DNA of 8,426 nt, from positions 1-8,426 of the forward strand of contig JANMZO010000268.1 of assembly GCA_031383405.1 (NCBI GenBank). Direction: 5' to 3'. Source of the DNA: JANMZO01 sp031383405. GTDB taxonomy: Bacteria; Actinomycetota; Acidimicrobiia; Acidimicrobiales; JANYDT01. Shown piece after piece: positions 1 to 6,099 of this stretch. The position numbers and the translations under genes are program-made. The notes under the pieces were generated by a model. The model saw only the letters and a program-made list of their open reading frames with translations. It had not been told where the DNA came from and searched no databases. The stretch's first letter is position 1; every line of letters begins with the position of its first letter.

Positions 1-2
1 CG

Positions 3-194
3 CCGATCATCGTGACCGTGTGCGACCAGGCACACGAGGAACTCGACCCGAACAGCACGTGGCTCCACTGGTCGGTGCCCGACCCCGTGACCACCGGTAC
101 CCGCGCCGCATTCGATGCCGTGGTGGCCGATCTCAGCGCCCGCATCGATGCTCTCAACCCCCACCCCGAACACGAAGGAACGCCCCGCACATGA
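3..194 (+). CDS. arsC: Arsenate reductase, low-molecular-weight phosphatase type (C-terminal fragment)
   Basis: Only the last 63 codons are in the window; the catalytic CX5R loop lies upstream of base 1. The visible part reads PIIVTVCDQAHEEL, then HWSVPDPV, then an amphipathic C-terminal helix (AFDAVVADLSARIDAL). In the LMW-PTP/ArsC fold, VCD..H belongs to the strand and loop carrying the redox cysteine, and the Asp of DP is the general acid. In the thioredoxin-coupled ArsC of Bacillus the second resolving Cys comes seven residues after the first; here that position is Leu. This suggests a low-molecular-weight thiol (mycothiol-type) partner or a plain phosphatase-like enzyme. The stop overlaps the next ATG as ATGA (191-194), indicating translational coupling. 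The neighbouring GAPDH and ArsJ remnants support an arsenate role. A different LMW-PTP family member is the main alternative. Confidence 0.8.
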   Translation, partial: PIIVTVCDQAHEELDPNSTWLHWSVPDPVTTGTRAAFDAVVADLSARIDALNPHPEHEGTPRT

Positions 195-258
195 CATCCG
201 ACTCGGCATCAATGGATTCGGCCGCATGGGCCGACTCACCGTGCGAGGCATCACCTCT
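191..258 (+). pseudogene. Arsenic-operon glyceraldehyde-3-phosphate dehydrogenase, N-terminal remnant
   Basis: Read in the frame beginning at 190, the sequence gives DIRLGINGFGRMGRLTVRG, the NAD-binding Rossmann start (GxGxxG type: GINGFGRMGR) of GAPDH. In arsenic operons this enzyme uses arsenate in place of phosphate to make 1-arseno-3-phosphoglycerate for ArsJ. The natural start is the ATG at 191, overlapping the arsC stop, but it is out of frame with the motif. ATGAC followed directly by ATCCGA lacks one base; an added base after ATGAC would restore M-T-I-R-L-G-I-N-G-F-G. After about 20 codons the GAPDH sequence ends and ArsJ sequence begins, so more than 90% of the usual ~330-residue enzyme is absent. 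The exact junction, somewhere between about 245 and 258, cannot be fixed from this sequence. No functional product is expected. Confidence 0.75.
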
Positions 259-581
259 CGAAGACCGCAGCGATCGTCGGCGGGCTCATCGTCTTCGGCG
301 CCGCCTTCGCCATGAACTCGTCGCTGCACTCCTACCTCGTGCTCGCCTACTCCGACGACGACGACGTCGCCACCGACGTCGGCTTCTACTACTCCGCCAA
401 CGCCGCCGGCCGCCTCGTCGGTACCCTGCTGTCCGGGGTGCTCTACCTGTGGGCCGGCCTCCCCGGCGCACTCTGGGGATCAGCAGCCTTCGTCGCCGCG
501 GCATGGGCACTCAGCCTCCGATTCCCACCACTCCCCACCAACGTCACCGGGTCGCTCGCCACCATCAGCGCCAGAGACTGA
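252..581 (+). pseudogene. arsJ: Organoarsenical efflux MFS transporter ArsJ, C-terminal remnant
   Basis: The frame that includes ATG 312 and ends with TGA at 579-581 reads KTAAIVGGLIVFGAAFAM, NSSLHSYLVLAYS, VGFYYSANAAGRLVGTLLSG and LWGSAAFVAAAWALSL. These are recognisable as the last membrane helices of ArsJ, the exporter of 1-arseno-3-phosphoglycerate. NSSLHSYLVLAY and GFYYxANAAGR are distinctive for the family. Membrane-like hydrophobic stretches fall at about 264-314, 375-440 and 450-520. Roughly 110 of an expected ~400 residues remain, and the N-terminal three-quarters is missing. The fragment is joined to GAPDH codons in a different frame, so there is no start codon of its own; the internal ATG at 312 lies mid-helix. 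The ancestral order arsC-gapdh-arsJ is typical of ars operons, so this is best read as a deletion spanning the gapdh-arsJ boundary, or an assembly collapse of it. Confidence 0.8.
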
Positions 582-729
582 GGCCCAGCAGAGCCCGGCG
601 CGACACCCAAGGACCACCCCGGAACACTCAGCGGGGGGTTGCCCAAAGGGTGACGGTTTCAACGGGTCGCATCCGGCGGCTCGACGCAAAGGAGCGAACG
701 GACTGGCGGTTCGCGCCCCAAGTTCGGAA

Positions 730-741
730 CGGCAATTGCCG
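730..741. repeat. Perfect 12-bp palindrome in the arsJ-cadC intergenic region
   Basis: CGGCAATTGCCG is fully self-complementary and lies 80 bases upstream of the cadC-like promoter. The surrounding stretch 582-787 shows no convincing gene, tRNA or strong terminator. The palindrome could be a binding site for a dimeric regulator or a chance occurrence; nothing else in the window repeats it. Confidence 0.35.
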
Positions 742-787
742 CTGGAGCTTTTGGCGGCGGGCCGCGCATGGCAAGTCGACCTCCTCG

Positions 788-814
788 ATACCTGTTCATA
801 TCTACAGGTATAGT
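788..814 (+). promoter_or_regulatory. Operator and -10 box of the metal-resistance operon
   Basis: Two 8-bp arms, ATACCTGT (788-795) and ACAGGTAT (804-811), form a perfect inverted repeat with an 8-base spacer. The right arm overlaps a good -10 hexamer, TATAGT (809-814). Only seven bases separate that hexamer from the ATG at 822, so transcription probably begins at or next to the A of the start codon (leaderless). The dyad size and its overlap with the -10 are what is expected of an ArsR/SmtB-family operator, where the apo-repressor blocks RNA polymerase and metal releases it. No convincing -35 box is seen. That the downstream CadC-like protein binds here is inferred from position. Confidence 0.7.
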
Positions 815-821
815 GTCGGGA

Positions 822-1259
822 ATGGAGCCTCAGGACAGCAACGTGGTTGGCCTTGACGGGTGTGCGGCGCACTGCGACGAACCGCTGAGCGTGTCGGCAC
901 TGCGGGAACGGCTGCCCGACAGCGAAGCCCGGAGGCGGACGGCCGACCTGTTCCGCCTGCTGGGCGACCCCACCCGGGTGTCGATCCTCATGGTCCTGCT
1001 CGAAGGCGGCGAGCTGTGCGTGTGCGACCTGTCCGCCACCATCGATGTGGCCGAGAACGTCGTTTCCCAGGCACTGCGGCTGCTGCGAACGGCAGATGTA
1101 GTCCGCACCCGGCGTGATGGTCGCCGCATCCACTACCGCCTGGCCGACGCTCACGTCCGCATGCTGCTGAATCTGTCCGCCGACCATGTCGGCCACCAAC
1201 CGGCGGCGGCCGTCATCGGTCCGGTTCCCACCGTCGGCAGGACCGCCCGTGGCCGCTGA
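822..1259 (+). CDS. cadC: CadC-like ArsR/SmtB family metal-sensing repressor
   Basis: This 145-residue winged-helix repressor should dissociate from DNA on binding soft divalent metals. The family core LFRLLGDPTRVSILMVLL is at 43-60 and the recognition helix region follows at about 76-90. Both classical metal sites are present. The alpha3N thiolate site has C14-x3-C18 plus C66-x-C68 within ELCVCDL, as in the Cd/Pb/Bi/Zn sensor CadC. The alpha5 site has D109, H111, H122 and H125 with the 2-11-3 spacing of SmtB/CadC, His replacing the usual Glu at the last position. An ATG at 768 is also in frame but lies upstream of the operator and -10 box, so the start at 822 is preferred; it leaves an almost leaderless transcript. 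The 3' end overlaps the efflux ATPase gene, so the repressor probably controls its own operon. CmtR-type sensing is a less likely alternative because that family uses different cysteines. Confidence 0.93.
   Translation: MEPQDSNVVGLDGCAAHCDEPLSVSALRERLPDSEARRRTADLFRLLGDPTRVSILMVLLEGGELCVCDLSATIDVAENVVSQALRLLRTADVVRTRRDGRRIHYRLADAHVRMLLNLSADHVGHQPAAAVIGPVPTVGRTARGR
1239..1242 (+). promoter_or_regulatory. Ribosome binding site deciding the ATPase GTG start
   Basis: AGGA lies six bases upstream of the GTG at 1249, inside the end of the repressor gene. It supports GTG 1249 over the in-frame ATGs at 1186 and 1282, and gives a coupled overlap of 11 bases with the repressor. Confidence 0.55.
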
Positions 1260-3426
1260 GCCGACGACCGTCACGGTGTCGATGTTCCGGGTGGAGGAAC
1301 TGGACTGCGCCACCGAGGAGAACGAGCTGCGCGACGCGCTCACCCCGCTCGACGGCGTGCGAAGCCTCGACTTTGACCTGGTCGCCCGCCGCGTGACCGT
1401 CACCCACCACCTGGACTCACCGGACCCCATCGAAGCGGCCATCCGCCTCGCCGGGATGCGGCCCCGGCTGCTCATCGCCACACCGGGCGACTCCCCCACC
1501 GAACGGCCGTCGCTGGCCCGCTCCACCATCGTCACCACCGTGGTCGCCGGTCTGCTCGCCGTCGGCTCCGAGGTGTGCGTCATCGCCGGTCTCGACGAGC
1601 AGTCCGTTCCCGTCGCCGTGCTCGCGGTGGCCGCCATCGCGCTCGGCGGCCGTGAGACGCTGCGCAAGGGTTGGCAGGCCCTCCGGTCGCGTCGGCTCAC
1701 CATGAACCTGCTGATGTCGGTGGCGGCCATAGGTGCGCTGGCCATCGGTCAGTGGCCCGAAGCAGCCGTGGTGATCTGGCTGTTCGGCGTGGCCGAGCTC
1801 ATCGAAGCACTCAGCCTGGAACGGGCCCGCAACGCCATCCGCTCCCTGGTCGCCCTCGCCCCGGAAAGCGCCCACGTCCGCACCGCCACCGGCGACTGGA
1901 CCGACACCCCCGCCGCGGCCATCGGCCTCGGCGCGGTGATGCTCATCCGCCCCGGTGAACGCATCGCCCTCGACGGCACCGTCAGCGCCGGCAACAGCAC
2001 CGTCAACCAGGCACCCATCACCGGCGAATCCATCCCCGTCGCCAAGGCCACCGGTGACGTCGTGTTCGCCGGCACCATCAACGAACGAGGCACCCTCGAA
2101 GTCACCGTCACAGCCCCCAAAGGCGAAGGAACCCTGGACCGCATCGCCCGCTCCATCCAACAGGCCCAATCGGAAAAAGCACCGGCCCAACGCTTCGTCG
2201 ACCGGTTCGCCGCCGTCTACACACCGGTCGTGTTCGTCCTCGCGATCGCCGTCGCCGTGCTGCCACCGCTGCTCGGCCACGGCGCCTGGCACGACTGGTT
2301 CTACAAGGCACTCGTGCTGCTCGTGCTGGCCTGCCCGTGCGCACTCGTCATCTCCACACCGGTCACCGTGGTGTCCGGCCTGGGCGGCGCAGCCCGGCGA
2401 GGGATCCTCATCAAAGGCGGGATCCACCTCGAACAGGCCCGCCGCATCGACACCATCGCGTTCGACAAGACCGGCACCCTCACCCACGGCCGGCCCCAAC
2501 TCACCGACCGCATCACGGTCAGCGACATGCCCATCGACGAAGCCCTCCGGATCGCCGCGTCGATCAACCGGCTGTCGCAGCACCCGGTCGCCCACGCCAT
2601 CGTCAGCGCGCATACCGGCACCCTCCACACCGTCGAAGATTTCGAATCGATCACCGGACGTGGGGTCCAAGGCACCGTGAACGGCGTTCGATACCTGCTC
2701 GGCAACCACCGCCTCGCCGAAGAAAACGGCGTGTGCACCCCGGAACTCGAAGCCATCCTCGGTGGTCTCGAAGGCGACGCCAAAACCGCCGTTGTCCTCA
2801 TGACCGACCACCACACTGTCGCCGTGTTCGCGGTGGCCGACACCGTGCGCGCCACCGCGGCCCAAGCCGTGGCCGACCTGAAACGACTCGGCGTCCGCAC
2901 CCTGATGCTCACCGGCGACAATCAACTCACCGCAACGGCCGTGGCCCGCCAGATCGGCATCGACGACGCCCGCGGCGACCTGCTCCCCAACGACAAACTC
3001 CGCATCGTCACCGAACTCACCAACAACGGGCGCCACGTCGCCATGATCGGCGACGGCGTCAACGACGCCCCCGCCCTCGCCAAAGCCACCCTCGGCATTG
3101 CCATGGGCGCCGCAGGCACCGACACCGCCATCGAAACCGCCGACATCGCCCTCATGGACGACGACCCCCGCAAACTGGCCGAAACCATCCGCATCTCCCA
3201 GCACACCTCACACGTCCTGTGGCAGAACATCGCCGTCGCCCTCGGCGTGAAGGTCGTGTTCTTCACCCTCACTCTGACCGGCACCGCATCACTATGGCTG
3301 GCCGTGCTCGCCGACATGGGCGCCAGCCTCGTCGTCATCGCCAACGGCCTACGCCTGCTGCGCCACCCCTCCCACCGACGCGCCACCACGACACCGGGCA
3401 CCACTCAACCAGGCACCTTGGCCTGA
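1249..3426 (+). CDS. cadA: P1B-type heavy-metal efflux ATPase (Cd/Zn/Pb class)
   Basis: A 725-residue inner-membrane pump that uses ATP to expel soft divalent cations. In order: an N-terminal ferredoxin-like metal domain with the DCATEE variant (C20) instead of GMDCxxC; membrane helices from about residue 85; the actuator TGES at 258-261; the transmembrane metal site CPC at 362-364; the phosphorylated Asp D406 in DKTGT; the HP motif at 445-446 that marks P1B pumps; TGDN at 555-558; and GDGVNDAP from 601. The last helices carry K668 and D689 in a ZntA-like setting (VKVVFFTLT and LAVLADMGAS), which points to Zn/Cd/Pb rather than Cu. Length is normal and no key residue is missing. The start is GTG 1249, backed by AGGA; ATG 1282 would clip the metal domain. 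The gene overlaps the repressor by 11 bases and ends one base before the ZIP gene, so the three form one operon. Confidence 0.95.
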   Translation: MAAEPTTVTVSMFRVEELDCATEENELRDALTPLDGVRSLDFDLVARRVTVTHHLDSPDPIEAAIRLAGMRPRLLIATPGDSPTERPSLARSTIVTTVVAGLLAVGSEVCVIAGLDEQSVPVAVLAVAAIALGGRETLRKGWQALRSRRLTMNLLMSVAAIGALAIGQWPEAAVVIWLFGVAELIEALSLERARNAIRSLVALAPESAHVRTATGDWTDTPAAAIGLGAVMLIRPGERIALDGTVSAGNSTVNQAPITGESIPVAKATGDVVFAGTINERGTLEVTVTAPKGEGTLDRIARSIQQAQSEKAPAQRFVDRFAAVYTPVVFVLAIAVAVLPPLLGHGAWHDWFYKALVLLVLACPCALVISTPVTVVSGLGGAARRGILIKGGIHLEQARRIDTIAFDKTGTLTHGRPQLTDRITVSDMPIDEALRIAASINRLSQHPVAHAIVSAHTGTLHTVEDFESITGRGVQGTVNGVRYLLGNHRLAEENGVCTPELEAILGGLEGDAKTAVVLMTDHHTVAVFAVADTVRATAAQAVADLKRLGVRTLMLTGDNQLTATAVARQIGIDDARGDLLPNDKLRIVTELTNNGRHVAMIGDGVNDAPALAKATLGIAMGAAGTDTAIETADIALMDDDPRKLAETIRISQHTSHVLWQNIAVALGVKVVFFTLTLTGTASLWLAVLADMGASLVVIANGLRLLRHPSHRRATTTPGTTQPGTLA

Positions 3427-3427
3427 C

Positions 3428-4156
3428 ATGTCCGCACCGGTACTGATCGCTGCGCAACTCGTCACCGCCCCCGTCGCCGCGGGCGCCTTGGGATCCGTCG
3501 TGGCTGCGGTCCGGCGACCGTCGCCGAGCGTTACCAGCGCCCTGCAACATGTGGCCGCCGCGGTGGTCATGGCCGCCGTGGCCGGCGAAGTGCTCCCCGA
3601 TCTGCGCGACAAGCACTCACTGCGTGCCGCGCTCCTCGGGTTCGGCGTCGGTATCTCCGCCGTGCTCGCACTCGCCGCCATGGAACGACGCGCTGAGACG
3701 CGACCCTCTGGGACCGGGGCAATCGTGCCACGAGTGATGATTGCGGCGATCGCCATCGACCTGCTCATCGACGGGATCCTCGTCGGCATGGGAGCCAGCC
3801 TCGGCGAAGGAACCGGTCGCACGCTCGCGATCGCGCTCACGTTCGAAGTGTGCTTCCTTGGCATGTCGCTCACCGCCGAGCTCCTCGAACGCGGCCTTTC
3901 ATGTGGCCGGGCGGTCGTCGTACCTGTCGCCGCGTCGCTCGCCACCATCATCGGCGCGGTCGGCGGGCCCCCCTCCTCGGCCACGCCAGCCCCGCCGTCC
4001 TGTCAGGTGTGCTGGCCTTCGGGTGCGCCGCACTGCTCTTCCTCGTCGCCGAAGAACTGCTCACCGAAGCCCCACGACGTCCCCGACACCAACATCCACG
4101 TCGTCATGTTCTTCGCCGGGTTCCTGTTCCTCTACGCCCTCGAAGGGATCCACTGA
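3428..4156 (+). CDS. ZIP-family metal transporter with an internally garbled segment
   Basis: This 242-residue membrane protein starts one base after the ATPase stop. Helix 2 reads LQHVAAAVVMAAVAGEVLPD; the usual HN..EG and HE metal motifs are replaced by IAIDLLIDGILVG and FEVCFLGMSLTAEL, a divergent form seen in some bacterial ZIPs. The last helix is VVMFFAGFLFLYALEG. Residues about 183-215 read as a Ser/Pro/Cys-rich string unlike any ZIP. In the frame starting at 3850 the same DNA gives LLGHASPAVLSGVLAFG, then LLFLVAEELLTEA, a proper helix and metal-motif region that then joins HDVPDTN in the original frame. One missing C in the run 3968-3973 and one extra C in 4070-4073 explain it exactly. 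As written the protein is probably inactive; corrected it would be a normal ZIP. ZIPs usually import metal, so its place beside an exporter suggests redistribution of metal, or an unusual direction. Confidence 0.85.
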   Translation: MSAPVLIAAQLVTAPVAAGALGSVVAAVRRPSPSVTSALQHVAAAVVMAAVAGEVLPDLRDKHSLRAALLGFGVGISAVLALAAMERRAETRPSGTGAIVPRVMIAAIAIDLLIDGILVGMGASLGEGTGRTLAIALTFEVCFLGMSLTAELLERGLSCGRAVVVPVAASLATIIGAVGGPPSSATPAPPSCQVCWPSGAPHCSSSSPKNCSPKPHDVPDTNIHVVMFFAGFLFLYALEGIH

Positions 4157-4205
4157 CCGTCGCAACCTCCACGAGTTCTCCACACGCGTCGTTCACCATG
4201 GACAA

Positions 4206-5762
4206 ATGGAAGAATTCGGATCAGAGCCGGTGTTCGTGTCGACACGACGACGGTTCTCGCGTCGTGAGGTGTTGACCGGGGCCGGTGCGTTGGTGTTGCT
4301 CGGTGCCGCTGGACCTGCGGCGTTCGCGGCAACATCGACGACAGCGTCGGGGTCAAGACTGGTTGGCCCGACCGATCCGGCGGTCGAGGCGCGTGATGCG
4401 AAACGTCGCCGGCCCGGTGCTGGGTTGGTGAAGGCGACCGTGACTGCGTCGGCGATCAAGGCGATGGTTGGTGGCCGTGAGGTGTCGACGTGGGCGTTCG
4501 GTGACCGACCCGGCGCCGGTGGGATCAGGGCGAAGGTCGGCGACATGATCGAGGCGACGTTCGTGAACAGGTTGCCGTCGGCGAACACGATGCACTGGCA
4601 CGGCATCGCGCTGCGCAACAACATGGACGGTGTCCACGGCCTCACCCAGTCGGCGGTGGAACCGGGCAAGACGTTCACGTACCGGTTCACCGCGCCTGAT
4701 GCGGGCACGTACTGGTTCCATCCGCACATGGGACTCGAGCTCGACAAGGGCCTCTACGCACCGTTGATCATCGAGGACCCGAACGACCCGGTCGGTGCTG
4801 ACGTTGACGCCACGTTGATGCTCGATGACTGGCTTGACGGCTACGGCCGCACCCAAGAACAGGTCCTCGCCGGATTGCAGAGCGGTGGCGGGCATTCCGG
4901 TCACAACATGGGCGACGGGTCCGGCATGGGTGGAATGGGCGGAATGGGCGGAATGATGGGTGGGTCGGGATCGGGCCTGACGGGTGACGTCACGTACCCG
5001 TTGCATGTCATCAACGGCCGTGGGCCGGGCGAGCGTGACACGGTGCAGGCCAAGCCGGGCCAACGCGTGCGGTTGCGTCTGATCAATGCCGGGTCCGACA
5101 CTGCGTACCGCGTTTCTATCAGCGATCACCGGCTCACCGTCACCCACGCCGACGGCTTCCCCGTGAAACCGGTCGAGGTCGACACGTTGCTGATGGGTAT
5201 GGGTGAGCGTTATGACGTGATCGTCACCGCGAAATCCGGTGCGTTCGCGATCGTTGCCGTTCCCGAAGGGAAGACCGACCCGGCCGGTGAAGCGGTCCTG
5301 CGCACCACCACCACGGCAACGTCACCGAAGACCGGTACACGCCCGAGCGGCCTCAACGGTCAGGTGTTGAGCTACAGCGACTTGAAGCCCACGGACGCTG
5401 TTCGACTGGCTACGCGCAAACCAACCCGTGCGGCCACGATCCAGTTGACCGCGAGCATGACCGGCTATACGCACGGCATCAACGGTCGCTCGTACCCCGA
5501 TAGTGCGCCGATTGTCGTCCGCCAGGGTGAACGGCTTCGTTTGCGGATCGTGAATGACACGATGATGTTCCACCCCATTCATCTGCACGGTCACACGTTC
5601 CAGGTGGTGGGGTCGTCACGAAAGGACACCGTGAACGTCCCGTCGATGGGAGCGGTCGAGGTCGATATCGAGGCCGACAATCCGGGGCAGTGGATGTTGC
5701 ACTGTCACAACACCTACCACTTCGAATCCGGGATGGCCACCGTTCTGTCGTACCGCCGCTAA
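4206..5762 (+). CDS. Tat-exported multicopper oxidase (CueO/laccase-like)
   Basis: This 518-residue protein is the usual length for a three-domain multicopper oxidase. The N-terminus has a twin-arginine signal (SRREVL, R19-R20), a hydrophobic Ala/Leu/Gly stretch and a likely AFA cleavage site near residue 41. All four copper motifs are present: HWHG at 130-133, HPH at 172-174, HPIHLHGH at 456-463, and HCHNTYHFESGM at 499-510 with C500 as the type 1 ligand and M510 as likely axial ligand. A loop at about 227-259 is rich in Met, Gly and His, with GGM repeated, and may bind Cu(I), as Met-rich inserts do in CueO. The enzyme should oxidise Cu(I) or another metal or phenolic substrate outside the membrane, reducing O2 to water. 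ATG 4206 has no clear ribosome binding site; GTG 4230 would still keep the Tat motif. It follows the ZIP gene by 49 bases and could be co-transcribed. Confidence 0.93.
   Translation: MEEFGSEPVFVSTRRRFSRREVLTGAGALVLLGAAGPAAFAATSTTASGSRLVGPTDPAVEARDAKRRRPGAGLVKATVTASAIKAMVGGREVSTWAFGDRPGAGGIRAKVGDMIEATFVNRLPSANTMHWHGIALRNNMDGVHGLTQSAVEPGKTFTYRFTAPDAGTYWFHPHMGLELDKGLYAPLIIEDPNDPVGADVDATLMLDDWLDGYGRTQEQVLAGLQSGGGHSGHNMGDGSGMGGMGGMGGMMGGSGSGLTGDVTYPLHVINGRGPGERDTVQAKPGQRVRLRLINAGSDTAYRVSISDHRLTVTHADGFPVKPVEVDTLLMGMGERYDVIVTAKSGAFAIVAVPEGKTDPAGEAVLRTTTTATSPKTGTRPSGLNGQVLSYSDLKPTDAVRLATRKPTRAATIQLTASMTGYTHGINGRSYPDSAPIVVRQGERLRLRIVNDTMMFHPIHLHGHTFQVVGSSRKDTVNVPSMGAVEVDIEADNPGQWMLHCHNTYHFESGMATVLSYRR
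4920..4959 (+). repeat. Short Gly-Gly-Met coding repeat in the oxidase
   Basis: The unit GGAATGGGC or a close variant recurs about four times in tandem, encoding GMGGMGGMGGMMGG inside the oxidase's Met-rich loop. Slippage in such repeats readily changes copy number, so loop length probably varies between relatives. Confidence 0.7.
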
Positions 5763-5811
5763 GCGCGGCGTCGAAGTCCTGGCGCGCTGGTCGAAGGTGC
5801 ATGCTGTCGAT

Positions 5812-6099
5812 ATGGGCATCGTCTTGGTCGTCGAGGACGAGGCCCGGATCGCAGGTCTTCTCCGTCGAACGCTCGAAAACGACGGCCACACCGTCATCGT
5901 CGCGTCCGGCGGTCGTGAGGCGTTGCGTGTCGCGGCCATCGAACCTATCGATCTGGTGGTCCTAGACCTCCGATTGCCCGACCTTCCCGGTGAGGACGTC
6001 GCCCGGGAACTACGCCGCAACGGCCCGGTACCGATCCTGATGCTCACGGCGAAGGCGTCAGAGCGTGATCGGATCGCCGGCTTGTCCTCGCATTCGTGA
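5812..6099 (+). pseudogene. Response regulator truncated at the end of its receiver domain
   Basis: The 95-residue product is a CheY-like receiver: acidic pair E8/D9 (LVVEDE), phospho-acceptor D52 (VVLDLRLPD), T79 and K81 (LMLTAKAS), then ERDRIAGL. Normal OmpR-type regulators continue from there with a DAGADDYL-like stretch and a winged-helix DNA-binding domain. Here sequence switches after about base 6080 to SSHS and a stop, because the DNA has jumped into the start of a sensor kinase in another frame. About 130 C-terminal residues, including the whole output domain, are missing. ATG 5812 fits the family N-terminus; GTG 5797 adds five residues. A single-domain CheY-like protein is unlikely, since even the last receiver strand and helix are absent. 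It lies 49 bases after the oxidase gene, where copper-responsive regulator/kinase pairs are often found. Confidence 0.8.

Noticed and set aside
617..636. Possible terminator hairpin after arsJ
   Set aside because: The stem is only CCCCG/CGGGG with a 10-base loop, and no T-run follows.
20..856. 278-codon open frame on the plus strand
   Set aside because: The product is mostly Arg/Pro/His-rich and shadows arsC and arsJ in another frame. It does include the ATG at 191, but not the GAPDH reading frame.
480..1745. 421-codon open frame on the minus strand
   Set aside because: It runs antisense through arsJ, the repressor and the start of the ATPase, and shows no recognisable domain.
1417..3204. 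595-codon open frame on the minus strand
   Set aside because: It is antisense to the efflux ATPase, which has every family motif. The translation is a Gly/Asp/Val/His-rich low-complexity string, a normal by-product of GC-rich codon use.
2337..3446. 369-codon Arg/His/Pro-rich open frame on the plus strand
   Set aside because: It is a frame shadow of the ATPase C-terminal half.
3968..3980. Programmed -1 frameshift at the C run of the ZIP gene
   Set aside because: The run is slippery, but a second shift in the opposite direction would be needed about 100 bases later. Two homopolymer indels are simpler.
5762..5788. Possible terminator hairpin after the oxidase gene
   Set aside because: AGCGCG/CGCGCT is a six-pair stem with a 15-base loop and no T-run; such stems are common in GC-rich DNA.
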